Below the pieces are notes generated by a model that saw nothing but the letters and a program-made list of their open reading frames with translations, did not search any database and had not been told where the DNA came from. A stretch of DNA of 22,845 nucleotides, from positions 1-22,845 of the forward strand of contig JAHHUF010000020.1 of the NCBI GenBank assembly GCA_020024115.1. Reading direction: 5' to 3'. The translations under genes and the position numbers were made by a program. Positions 14,901 through 20,857 of the stretch are shown piece after piece (the first letter of the stretch is position 1; each line of letters starts with the position of its first letter). The stretch is from Anaerofilum sp. GTDB taxonomy: Bacteria > Bacillota > Clostridia > Oscillospirales > Ruminococcaceae.

Positions 14901-17302
14901 TTTAAGCTGCGGTAATATTCAAATTTTGCAATAAACTGTCCTTGTTCACCCTGCCACACAGAAACATCTTGAATGGGGTCAAATGTATAAGGGCGTTCCA
15001 AAACAGTAAGCAAGCCTGCTGCACCTTCTGTTTTTACATCAAAGGTGTTATAGTCCTTTCCGTTCACACGGAACACAGCACGAAATTCAACCTTGTTCCA
15101 ATCCAATTGTACATTATGGACAGTCAATCGTGTTTCAATGTAAGGGGATGCACCGCCTACCTGTTCAGGGGTTGACACACTGGATTGAATCAAGGTGCTG
15201 GAAGAAACATTTTTCCAACTGTCACCTGCACCGCTGCGATATTGCCAAGTAATTGATTCTGGCATTGTGCTGCCATTCATCCCACCCACAAAAGTGACAT
15301 CTGAATCTTCATAAACTGTCTGGTTTGGCACTGCTCTTGCATCAGTGTTCCGCAGCTTCAGCTGATATGTTTGGTTGTTGTTCCATGTATCTTTGGGGAT
15401 ATTTGCATAAATTTCTCCATACTCAGTAACTTCCTTTCCGTTTTGGTCAAATACCTTTGCATTGATATTTGTTGCTGTACAAGGCAGATTAGAAATTACA
15501 TACTTGCCCTCACGGTCAGTAATGCAGTCGTATTTTTTGCCATCTGAGCCTGTTACAATCACTTTGTAGCGGCTGTAGTCGGTATTGCTGCTTGTTCCAA
15601 ACAACTGGTTTAAGTGTCCGTTCAAACGGGCAATTCCCGTTGTTTTTTCTGTTCTGCCGTGAATTGACGGCACACCTTTTGATGGGTCACTGCCCAAATT
15701 CCAACCGCCGAACAGACTTCCGTTTTGGGCAAAAACAGCACTTGCGTTTTCATTGATGGTGTGTCCGTCTGCATTAAAATGTCCTGAAAAGTTTTCAATC
15801 GGTTTCCAGTTGTCAGGCAAGGTAATATCTGCGGTCAATTCATAGCAGCCATCCAAAGGATAGGTAAACCAATAGTTTTTGTCACCGATTCTTGCCAATT
15901 CCTCCACAGAATGAATCCGTGTGACTGCATGGAAATCTCTGTTGTTTGCTTGCTGGCTGCGGCACACCTGACAGGGCTTTCGCTGTGAAAGGTACATAAT
16001 TGTGTTCGCCAAAATACGGCATTCATCAATCTTTGCAGAATTGAGGTTGCTGCGTAAATGTCCTATCTGCATCATGCCAAAGTTGCCATTGGTGGTTAAA
16101 TAGAAGTTGTTTGTTCCTGTCAAGCCCTCGTTGCGGTCTGTAACAAGGGTGCCGTTGCTTGTGGCAGGGTCAAAGTCAATCCAAATCTTGCCGTATGCAA
16201 GCTGTTGGTTTGAATGGGTGACACCGGCGACAAAATCTACACCAACATCAAGTTTTGTTCCATCTTGTCGGCTGTCGTATGGAAAATTAGTAGGTGTTCT
16301 TGCGTCTATATCTGTACTTGGATTGCCCTTTGATACAGACCTAACTCTCAATTTAGATTCTACCGAATCCTTTTGTACATTGCCGTACAGTGTGCTTTTG
16401 TCGTGCCAATCGCCCATATTTAAAATCATAGAAGGGGCTTTGTATGGGCTTGTTTCGGTGTACAGCTTATTGATGCCCATTAACCAGTTCATGTTCCAGT
16501 GTCCGTCAATGTTGGTGTCCAGCTGGTACATTGGTGTTCTGGTGCTGTTGGGGTCAGGCACATAGTCGGGGTCAGGGTTTACTCCACCATATCCGTACAT
16601 AGTGTCATGACCAATCAAAAAACCGTATCCCTCTTTTACATATCGCTGTAATGCCCATGCTGCTTTGCCTGACAGGTCTGGTTCTTGGTCGGTACACACT
16701 CCAACTGCCACAAGGTCGTAAATGTAGTTGCCTTCTGCATCAGTAAGCATATAGTCAGCATTGCGATTAAAAACATCATATTTTGTTTTGCTAACTCTGA
16801 TATTTACTTTTGAATTTAAACCTTGCAAATAGCCATTTTTATCTGAAATAGATTGAATATAGTGTGCATAAAAACTATCTGTTGTATCTGGAGAATATAC
16901 ATTAAGAACTTGAATGTTAGACTTGTATTGTACTTTTAATTGGGAATAATCTGGAATATGAATTACTGTCCCTTTTCCAGTTGTTCCTTTTTGTCTAAAA
17001 TACACATCCTGTCCATACCACGCAGATGCAACTTGCAACTTATTTTTTTCAACTAAAGAAAAACCTGCATAAGGTGTTCCATCTGGACGAGTACCACCAG
17101 AAAGACTTGTCCAATATTGATTGTTTGCATTGTTTGCATGATGTTGTTTGTAGCCTGTTTCAGTGATATATTCCATTTCATGAGTTACACCCACAATCCA
17201 TTGTTCATCTTCAGATAAATAAACAGTAGCTGCTTGTATAGAAATAGACAAAAAATAAATACTTAAACAAAGAACAAAAATAATTCCATATAATCGTTTC
17301 AT
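11999..17302 (-). CDS. Giant secreted surface protein with Ig-like repeats and a C-type lectin-like domain
   Basis: A 1767-residue protein with a signal peptide (MKRLYGIIFVLCLSIYFLS, cleaved near SIQA-ATVYL). Parts in order: an N-terminal region (about 30-480) including DLVAVGVCTDQEPDLSG and GYGFLIGHDTMYGYGG, resembling DUF5057-type regions of Firmicute surface proteins; a GLUG-like stretch (FSGHFNADGHTI, about 510); a carboxypeptidase-regulatory-like beta domain (about 577-620); three or four Ig-like repeats (about 650-1030) recognisable by WQYR or WQFR and FRAVF/FRAVI; a C-type lectin-like domain (about 1134-1245; YNNWNDGYVWIDGSG and LPDGRWEAAL); then beta-rich C-terminal domains. No LPxTG motif or C-terminal membrane helix is seen, so attachment to the cell is unexplained. 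AAGGAGG lies 5 nt before the ATG at 17302. An adhesin or mating-pair factor is the likely role, by inference. Confidence 0.85.
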   Translation of the reverse strand: MKRLYGIIFVLCLSIYFLSISIQAATVYLSEDEQWIVGVTHEMEYITETGYKQHHANNANNQYWTSLSGGTRPDGTPYAGFSLVEKNKLQVASAWYGQDVYFRQKGTTGKGTVIHIPDYSQLKVQYKSNIQVLNVYSPDTTDSFYAHYIQSISDKNGYLQGLNSKVNIRVSKTKYDVFNRNADYMLTDAEGNYIYDLVAVGVCTDQEPDLSGKAAWALQRYVKEGYGFLIGHDTMYGYGGVNPDPDYVPDPNSTRTPMYQLDTNIDGHWNMNWLMGINKLYTETSPYKAPSMILNMGDWHDKSTLYGNVQKDSVESKLRVRSVSKGNPSTDIDARTPTNFPYDSRQDGTKLDVGVDFVAGVTHSNQQLAYGKIWIDFDPATSNGTLVTDRNEGLTGTNNFYLTTNGNFGMMQIGHLRSNLNSAKIDECRILANTIMYLSQRKPCQVCRSQQANNRDFHAVTRIHSVEELARIGDKNYWFTYPLDGCYELTADITLPDNWKPIENFSGHFNADGHTINENASAVFAQNGSLFGGWNLGSDPSKGVPSIHGRTEKTTGIARLNGHLNQLFGTSSNTDYSRYKVIVTGSDGKKYDCITDREGKYVISNLPCTATNINAKVFDQNGKEVTEYGEIYANIPKDTWNNNQTYQLKLRNTDARAVPNQTVYEDSDVTFVGGMNGSTMPESITWQYRSGAGDSWKNVSSSTLIQSSVSTPEQVGGASPYIETRLTVHNVQLDWNKVEFRAVFRVNGKDYNTFDVKTEGAAGLLTVLERPYTFDPIQDVSVWQGEQGQFIAKFEYYRSLNDDLTVKWQFRGSEEVMWDDVQGSNIVTGTTVSNNVTANGKSDTGYINTSVLTVPSNMDYDKYQFRAVIEYPNKKRTFYSDSNFYDGYKGQLDIKVKSILCTKHPDNIKAELTGNHATGSYKYVAEFEYTSKNPNIGIVWQFKPNAKANYQDITTFPFQNISNVTTEPPVSIGTDRYKVKTTLTLTNPPKDLDAGNNHYYFRAAAKDFQTVYSLSGDISFNYKIDIQPGKPAFKIIDGQKIYSYPNLKVYAPNGIQHFRVNFTVPNELKWMASTDGLGAAIDGNKGFQYNGDTISAQRVEQYLRQVQITVAENNNAEVKWFISDTRLPDGFDPYSGKYFEYVDSWGCTWTSARDAANARYHDVLQTNGRLATIHSQSQQNMVQHLAGGRIAWLGGTNDRRYNNWNDGYVWIDGSGLDYNLMNYPADGVRYLRMLPDGRWEAALNINQISVTATDKITWRTGWIQDIGQFGYGYNPDEVSEGAYCGILLYAPDSVGTNTYIHQDVSLINGHSYWVYGTIGEYGDANGNITLQTPFNSITSLYNHPGHSKSEINQIFVYSGATGLQPFKAYIYGNGPNITGVYGQIYHLEVVDLTETFTNNGVDIPSVEWLQTNLGIFNGSKTFTLNSNQSNANGYMVEYVVDDSRLEHTEKTAGASDILEGMGVQPPAPAPKQQDYRTDTDVIFSCNVTALAPINPDNPASVTFKVTAPNGNVNHLVFDKVCLPTGESERAWVKYHIPNTEGNIKVEISNTQNVYVDTSVIHGTVERIKPNDPPDPKFADQNKGFSVPPLPDFKDSVQHIWKTYTAHNNNGTWEYQQVEHKAGLNTILNIQPDERVKTAQGKEMKSGYGFNATVTAKHGSTASESIVAPQIAVSYFPEFRYTGYWRILERLQSNTKQSIFQFAVNPYSQVKHRVHFTPLWYPDNTDYTVWTMVRDMWTPVGELKQSCTDTLKINGNVYDDWYIREVPK

Positions 17303-17369
17303 TACTTCCTCCTTACATTTCAATTATGATTATTTTTTTAATTCACATATACATCCCCCCTTAATTTTG

Positions 17370-17406
17370 AAAAAAGAAAAAGCACTGATTATAATAATCA
17401 GTGCTT
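17370..17406 (-). terminator. Strong Rho-independent terminator
   Basis: On the minus strand a perfect 12-bp stem (AAGCACTGATTA with TAATCAGTGCTT, positions 17406-17395 and 17391-17380, 3-nt loop) runs into TTTTCTTTTT (17379-17370). It lies 20 nt after the proline-rich gene and before the giant surface protein, so the surface protein should have its own promoter within 17303-17369, where I see no clear consensus. Confidence 0.92.
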
Positions 17407-17426
17407 AGTATCCTTAATATTATATT

Positions 17427-18071
17427 TTAAGAAAAAAATCCATCAAGGTCGTGTGCTCCATCATCGCCACTCATATCCACATTGGGGGAGTAACCTACTC
17501 CACAAACAGGGCAAGAGCCTGCATCTGTGCCGTTTCCATGATAGTGTTGTGGCTCTGCCACAGGAGGAGCAGGGGGAGCCAGAGGTTCGGGAGCAGGGGG
17601 AGCAGGTGGCTGAGGTGCAGGAACTTGTGGTTGCTCTGGTGCAGGTGCAACAGGCTGTTCCACAGGAGGTTGTGCCGGTTGTTGTGGCTTTGGTTGTTCC
17701 GGTGCAGGAGCAGCGGGTTGTGCAGCAGGTGCTTGAGGTTTTGAGGTAGGCTTTGGTGTTGCTTGGGGCGCAGCTGGCGGCTTTGATGTAGCATCGGCTG
17801 CTGTGCTGCTTACAGAAGAAGTGCTTGTTACAACTTGTGTTTGCGGTTCTTTTTCTGCACTGCCGGATGCTGTACTGCTGCTTTCTTCTTTTGTATCGCT
17901 CTTAGAATCTGAAGATGCCTGTACAGAAGAACTGCTTTCTGCACTTGAGTTCACATCTTGTGTTTCTAAGGCAGGTTGTTTTGTCAAACGGGCAATTGCC
18001 AAACCCACTGCAACGAATGCAAAGCAGCCTGCAACTGCAATCAAAGTCAGTTGTTGCTTTTTGAATTTCAT
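17427..18071 (-). CDS. Membrane-anchored proline-rich stalk protein with C-terminal CPVCG
   Basis: A 214-residue protein: an N-terminal membrane anchor (residues 8-28, VAGCFAFVAVGLAIA), a Ser/Glu/Thr-rich low-complexity stretch (about 38-95), a Pro/Ala/Gln-rich stalk (about 96-172, many PAPEQP and PPAP units) and a compact tail (175-214) with HYHGNGTDAGSCPVCG and an acidic end (DMSGDDGAHDLDGFF). It looks like an extracellular spacer that spans the cell wall and shows a small Cys/His tip, which may bind metal or form a disulfide. GAGAGGAG precedes the ATG. The terminator at 17370-17406 ends the transcript. Low complexity prevents a family assignment; a conjugation or surface role is inferred from its neighbours. 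Confidence 0.75.
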   Translation of the reverse strand: MKFKKQQLTLIAVAGCFAFVAVGLAIARLTKQPALETQDVNSSAESSSSVQASSDSKSDTKEESSSTASGSAEKEPQTQVVTSTSSVSSTAADATSKPPAAPQATPKPTSKPQAPAAQPAAPAPEQPKPQQPAQPPVEQPVAPAPEQPQVPAPQPPAPPAPEPLAPPAPPVAEPQHYHGNGTDAGSCPVCGVGYSPNVDMSGDDGAHDLDGFFS

Positions 18072-18111
18072 ATACTTTCTCCTCTCACATCAATATCAAC
18101 TGTATAACTGT

Positions 18112-18387
18112 TTATTTTGCTTTTTGAACAGGGAATCTTACCTGAGAAATTACCGCAACCTGGTCTGCCCATTCAATCAACGAATTTACAGCACCTCTGG
18201 TGACTTGAGTATCTTCTTCAATGCTATCCAGTCGTTCATCAATTATATCCAGTCGTTCATCAATTGTGTCCAGTCGTTTATCCATGCCGTCCAGTCGTTT
18301 GTCTATTGAAGAAAACTTTTCATCCATTTCAGTCCGCATGGATTTTATTTCCTGAACCAAAGTCAGTAGCAATTCTTTTTCATCCAT
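18112..18387 (-). CDS. Small coiled-coil protein with RLD heptad repeats
   Basis: A 91-residue soluble protein. The N-terminal half (MDEKELLLTLVQEIKSMRTE) leads into five near-perfect heptads of the form RLDxxDx (about residues 30-56), coded by short DNA repeats around the string CCAGTCGTT (plus strand, 18227-18300). It should form a parallel coiled coil, like many small phage and mobile-element proteins of unknown role. The C-terminus (DQVAVISQVRFPVQKAK) is basic. AAAGGAG lies about 11 nt before the ATG at 18387. The next gene starts 40 nt downstream without a terminator between, so the two are probably cotranscribed. It is not a YoeB/RelE toxin, despite following the antitoxin gene. Confidence 0.7.
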   Translation of the reverse strand: MDEKELLLTLVQEIKSMRTEMDEKFSSIDKRLDGMDKRLDTIDERLDIIDERLDSIEEDTQVTRGAVNSLIEWADQVAVISQVRFPVQKAK

Positions 18388-18463
18388 AATTTATATTCTC
18401 CTTTATATGTATAATATTGGCTATTAAAATTTGTTTACCCTTATTTTACGGAAATTTGCTTGT

Positions 18464-18488
18464 AAAAGCAAGAATGAATCTTGCTTTT
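18464..18488 (-). terminator. Hairpin terminator after the antitoxin gene
   Basis: A perfect 10-bp inverted repeat (AAAAGCAAGA with TCTTGCTTTT, 5-nt loop) starts at the stop codon of the antitoxin gene. The descending arm ends in TTTT, but no longer T-tract follows, so termination may be partial. Confidence 0.6.
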
Positions 18489-18664
18489 TACTCAGATAAA
18501 TTGTCTTTTTTTAGGCTGGTTAGTTTGTTATATTCTTCCAAGCTAATCATAACAATGTTTTTTTCGTTTTTACGGGTAATGATTACAACTTCATTTTCAT
18601 CTGTTACCTTATCGCAGTAGTGCTTTAGGTTGCTGCGAAGAATGGTGTAATTGGTTGCTAACAT
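18488..18664 (-). CDS. YefM/Phd-type antitoxin, orphan
   Basis: A 58-residue protein beginning MLATNYTILRSNLKHYCDKV and continuing VVIITRKNEKNIVMISLEEY. This is the YefM/Phd N-terminal DNA-binding fold nearly complete, but the usual C-terminal toxin-binding extension is cut to about ten residues (LTSLKKDNLSE); full YefM proteins are about 80-90 residues. No RelE/YoeB-like toxin lies on either side, so it is either a solo regulator, an anti-addiction factor, or a remnant. GAGGAG lies about 9 nt before the ATG at 18664. It has its own consensus promoter (18710-18738) and two TGTACTT boxes over the likely start site, fitting autoregulation as known for YefM, whose operators have a TGTACA core. 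Confidence 0.85.
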   Translation of the reverse strand: MLATNYTILRSNLKHYCDKVTDENEVVIITRKNEKNIVMISLEEYNKLTSLKKDNLSE

Positions 18665-18689
18665 AGTGTGTTCTCCTCTATTTCTTATA

Positions 18690-18708
18690 TGTACTTAATA
18701 TTGTACTT
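18690..18708 (-). promoter_or_regulatory. Probable antitoxin operator (direct TGTACTT repeats)
   Basis: TGTACTT occurs at 18690-18696 and 18702-18708 on the plus strand, 12 bp apart, that is about one helical turn. They lie just downstream of the -10 box, where a bound antitoxin would block transcription. YefM-type operators are known to have a TGTACA core; the match here is a half-site match. Confidence 0.5.
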
Positions 18709-18709
18709 T

Positions 18710-18738
18710 ATTATACACTGATTTTATCACTATGTCAA
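18710..18738 (-). promoter_or_regulatory. Consensus sigma-A promoter for the antitoxin gene
   Basis: Reading the minus strand, TTGACA (18738-18733) and TATAAT (18715-18710) are separated by exactly 17 bp. Both boxes match the consensus at all six positions. It is the clearest promoter in the window and lies 46 nt before the antitoxin ATG. Confidence 0.9.
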
Positions 18739-18792
18739 CAGGCAATACTTTACTCAACTGGGGTTTAAAACTCACTAAACAAAAAAGCAGTA

Positions 18793-18920
18793 TTAAAGTG
18801 GCAAATCTTCATTATCATCTGCAATAACAGCAAAGTCATTCATTGGAAGAAGTGGAATAGGGGAAACATCTTGGGCAACTGAAGCAGCTGGAGCATCCTC
18901 AACAGCAACAGAGGTATTCA
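18793..18920 (-). other. Out-of-frame C-terminal tail of the ssb gene
   Basis: In the -1 frame relative to the SSB fold, the minus strand codes a coherent tail: NTVNTSVAVEDAPAASVAQD, then SPIPLLPMNDFAVIADDNED and LPL, ending at a TAA at 18793. A Pro/Ala-rich linker ending in an acidic DDNEDLPL tip is the standard end of bacterial SSB (DDDLPF-like), which recruits partner proteins. It has no start codon or ribosome-binding site of its own, so it is expressed only if the frame is restored. Confidence 0.8.
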
Positions 18921-19250
18921 CTGTATTGCATGATTGCTACCAGCAAAGTGAACAGAATCTGCTATAATTTCAGCTGCTTTGCGAGTAATCCCTTCTTTGT
19001 CCTGATAAGTGCGTGTTTGAATGCTACCGTTGACAGCAATCATATCGCCCTTTCGGAAATACTTACAGACAAATTCAGCTGCATTTCTCCATACTACAAT
19101 ATTGATAAAATCTGTCTGCTTTTCTGCTCCTTGCCTTACAAAGCTACGCTCAACAGCAATAATGAAAGTTGTCACACTGACACCTTTCGGTGTAGATTTT
19201 AATTTAGGGTCAGAAGTGAGCCGACCCATTAGTGCAGCGACATTCAACAT
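18918..19250 (-). CDS. ssb: Single-stranded DNA-binding protein, tail lost by frameshift
   Basis: A 110-residue OB-fold protein: MLNVAALMGRLTSDPKLK, then GVSVTTFIIAVERSF, DFINIVVWRNAAEFVCKYFR and KGDMIAVNGSIQTRTYQDKE. This is a complete plasmid-type SSB core, which would coat the incoming or outgoing single strand in conjugation. The reading frame stops at 18918 soon after the core (HFAGSNHAIQ), while the normal linker and acidic tip follow in another frame (18793-18920). With one extra base near 18925-18935 the protein would be about 152 residues, the usual SSB length. As read, it binds DNA but lacks the partner-docking tip. The ATG at 19250 is chosen because GAGGG lies about 8 nt upstream and MLNVAALMGRL is the canonical start. 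Confidence 0.9.
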   Translation of the reverse strand: MLNVAALMGRLTSDPKLKSTPKGVSVTTFIIAVERSFVRQGAEKQTDFINIVVWRNAAEFVCKYFRKGDMIAVNGSIQTRTYQDKEGITRKAAEIIADSVHFAGSNHAIQ

Positions 19251-19273
19251 TTTGTATTCCCTCATAATAATAT

Positions 19274-19716
19274 TTATTCGTATTTTGTAAATTCTGAATT
19301 TTTATATTCATACCAACATAAAAAGATAGGAACGGTACAACACAAAAACCAAATTTGAGGAAACAAAAAAGGTAATAGTGCAGCACATAGGGCAATTCTC
19401 CACCAAACACGGTTCTGACTGTTTTCAGAATGTATCATACATATTTCGGTTTGGTATTGCTCCAAAGCCTCCTCCGGAGATAAATCGCTGTGCTTGTACT
19501 CACTTCGTAATTGGTATAAATCTCTGCTTTGAAAAAGTGATGAAAAAAGCTATATGCCCAAAAACTGCTGATACAAACAGAAAAATAAATCTGCCTATAA
19601 GAAAAAGCTGCCACAGCACAAAGTGCCATAGCAGCCAAACGCCAAAAAAGCTGAAAGAAAAATTCTTTTTTCAAATCAAGCTTTTTCATATACTTATAAA
19701 TTTTTATTGTCAGCAT
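19274..19716 (-). pseudogene. Small membrane protein gene split by a -1 frameshift
   Basis: Starting at ATG 19716 (GAGGTG upstream), the first frame codes a basic N-terminus and two hydrophobic segments (LFWRLAAMALCAVAAFSYRQ; YFSVCISSFWAYSFF), then turns into nonsense and stops at 19435. From about 19545, the other frame codes SSLFQSRDLYQLRSEYKHSD and LSPEEALEQYQTEI, then two more hydrophobic segments (IALCAALLPFLFPQIWFLC; TVPIFLCWYEY), ending at 19274. That second frame has a TAG at 19550-19552 and no start codon. One extra T in the six-T run (minus strand, 19548-19543) would join both into a roughly 147-residue, four-segment membrane protein. Either the gene is broken, switched by the run, or the run was misread. 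Family not recognised. Confidence 0.65.
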
Positions 19717-19731
19717 GATTTCACCTCAACT

Positions 19732-20217
19732 TTACTTGATTCGGGTAAATTTAATCTTATAAAATTGCTTACACAAAGAACAACGGTGCTTTTTAGATAA
19801 AAGTACCCTAAAAGTATCTTTTACACCCAAAATTGTGAGGGCTTCAAAAAACAAAGGTTGTTTCTTGCAAACTTTAATATGGTGAATTTGAATTTTATTT
19901 TGTCTTTCTGCCTTTTTAAACAAAGATTTTAAATGTGTTTTTGTTTTGTATGTTTTGTTTATTTCCAACTTATTCAACAATACATTTAATTGCAAGATAA
20001 AAAAGCGTCCCATCCCAAACAGCTTATTTTGTAAAGATTTTTTGTTGTATTTACAACGGTGATTACGAATTTCCTTTCTTCCTTCTTTGTTTGTTCCCTG
20101 ATAGATTCTGCCTAATCTGGAAACAACAAACAAAGGAGTAATGCGTTTATACCACAGTTTCCCCCACAAAAAACCAATAATACAACCATTTGCAACGCTT
20201 ATAATGATTTCTTTCAT
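19732..20217 (-). CDS. Unrecognised basic protein with N-terminal hydrophobic segment
   Basis: I do not recognise this 161-residue protein. It opens MKEIIISVANGCIIGFLWGK, a short hydrophobic segment that could be an anchor or signal peptide. The rest is strongly basic, rich in Lys, Arg, Asn and Phe, with a Cys pair near the end (HRCSLCKQFYKIKF) and another Cys at CKKQP. Base composition is more A/T-rich than that of neighbouring genes, which may mark later acquisition or weak constraint. The ATG at 20217 is chosen because AGGAAGAGG lies 9 nt upstream; the open frame to 20313 has no such site. That ribosome-binding site sits in the loop of a hairpin (20218-20251). The gene lies between the Tad pseudopilins and the split membrane gene. 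Confidence 0.55.
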   Translation of the reverse strand: MKEIIISVANGCIIGFLWGKLWYKRITPLFVVSRLGRIYQGTNKEGRKEIRNHRCKYNKKSLQNKLFGMGRFFILQLNVLLNKLEINKTYKTKTHLKSLFKKAERQNKIQIHHIKVCKKQPLFFEALTILGVKDTFRVLLSKKHRCSLCKQFYKIKFTRIK

Positions 20218-20251
20218 ACTAAAGAACCTCTTCCTAAAGTGTTTCTTTAGT
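20218..20251 (-). promoter_or_regulatory. Stem-loop enclosing a ribosome-binding site
   Basis: A perfect 9-bp inverted repeat (ACTAAAGAA at 20218-20226 with TTCTTTAGT at 20243-20251, 16-nt loop) lies right against the ATG at 20217. The AGGAAGAGG ribosome-binding site is in the loop and stem edge. It could control translation or mark a former element end; no T-tract follows, so it is not a terminator. Confidence 0.45.
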
Positions 20252-20317
20252 ATATCAAATATTGTAGTTTGTGTAAAAGATTGGTTAAGATAAAGTGATT
20301 TCACAGATACCATCCTT

Positions 20318-20857
20318 TCAATATTTCTGCTTATTTTCCGCAGTTACTGACATAGGAACCATAATGGTATGGTGTAAGTTTCCAAAGGTTATAGGCATTT
20401 CAAAGGTTAGAGATATGGTTGCTTTCAGGGTCTGTTGGGAATGCAGGTCAGGATTGTTGATAGTGAAAGAAATGTTGTGAAGGCGATACAAAAGAGAATG
20501 ATTGCTGTTGTATTTGGTAAGAGTATCCCCTTGACGGGTTATGTGCAGCATTTCATTTAATTGCTGTGCAGCGTTGATTTGATGTATCTCCTCATTCCAA
20601 TCAATGCCGTTGGAGCGGTAGGCTCCGTGATTGGATTCTCTTTTTGAGGAATAGGTTGTTTCGGTTTGGCGGGCAACGATTGTCAAAGCTGTTTTTTCCA
20701 TGGAAGAACGCACAGTGTATGCAGCAGCAAGCACAGAATAATTCTGGAACAATGCAATTGCTATCACAAAAACAAACAGAATCCCAAACAGCCCAAAAAT
20801 AAGAATGCCTGCACCGCCTTGATTATTTTTTAAAGATTTCATTGCTGTTGTCCTCAT
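20318..20857 (-). CDS. TadE/TadF-like pseudopilin
   Basis: A 179-residue protein, probably a minor pilin of the Tad apparatus. A short basic leader (MRTTAMKSLKNNQGGAGIL) carries a Gly-Gly processing site followed by a long hydrophobic helix (LIFGLFGILFVFVIAIALF). The rest is a hydrophilic beta-rich outer domain, as in TadE/TadF. The NNQGG motif matches NNEGD in the major pilin and NNSGD in the neighbouring pseudopilin, so the same peptidase probably cuts all three. The ATG at 20857 overlaps the preceding stop by 4 nt (ATGA). It is the last gene of the visible tad cluster; a 100-nt gap follows. The call rests on architecture and context, as the outer domain matches nothing I can name. Confidence 0.75.
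   Translation of the reverse strand: MRTTAMKSLKNNQGGAGILIFGLFGILFVFVIAIALFQNYSVLAAAYTVRSSMEKTALTIVARQTETTYSSKRESNHGAYRSNGIDWNEEIHQINAAQQLNEMLHITRQGDTLTKYNSNHSLLYRLHNISFTINNPDLHSQQTLKATISLTFEMPITFGNLHHTIMVPMSVTAENKQKY

Noticed and set aside
17451..17749. Plus-strand open frames rich in Arg, Gln and Val over the proline-rich gene
   Set aside because: They are the antisense of Pro/Ala/Gln codon repeats; no ribosome-binding site or family resemblance.
18112..18387. The coiled-coil gene as the toxin partner of the antitoxin
   Set aside because: It is made of RLD heptads, has no RelE/YoeB-type basic catalytic residues and is separated by a hairpin terminator.
19530..19550. Programmed -1 frameshifting in the split membrane gene
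   Set aside because: The runs are C-TTT-TTT and C-TTT-TTC in the zero frame, which give a mismatch in the P site and are not a good slippery heptamer; no clear stimulatory hairpin seen. Indel is simpler.
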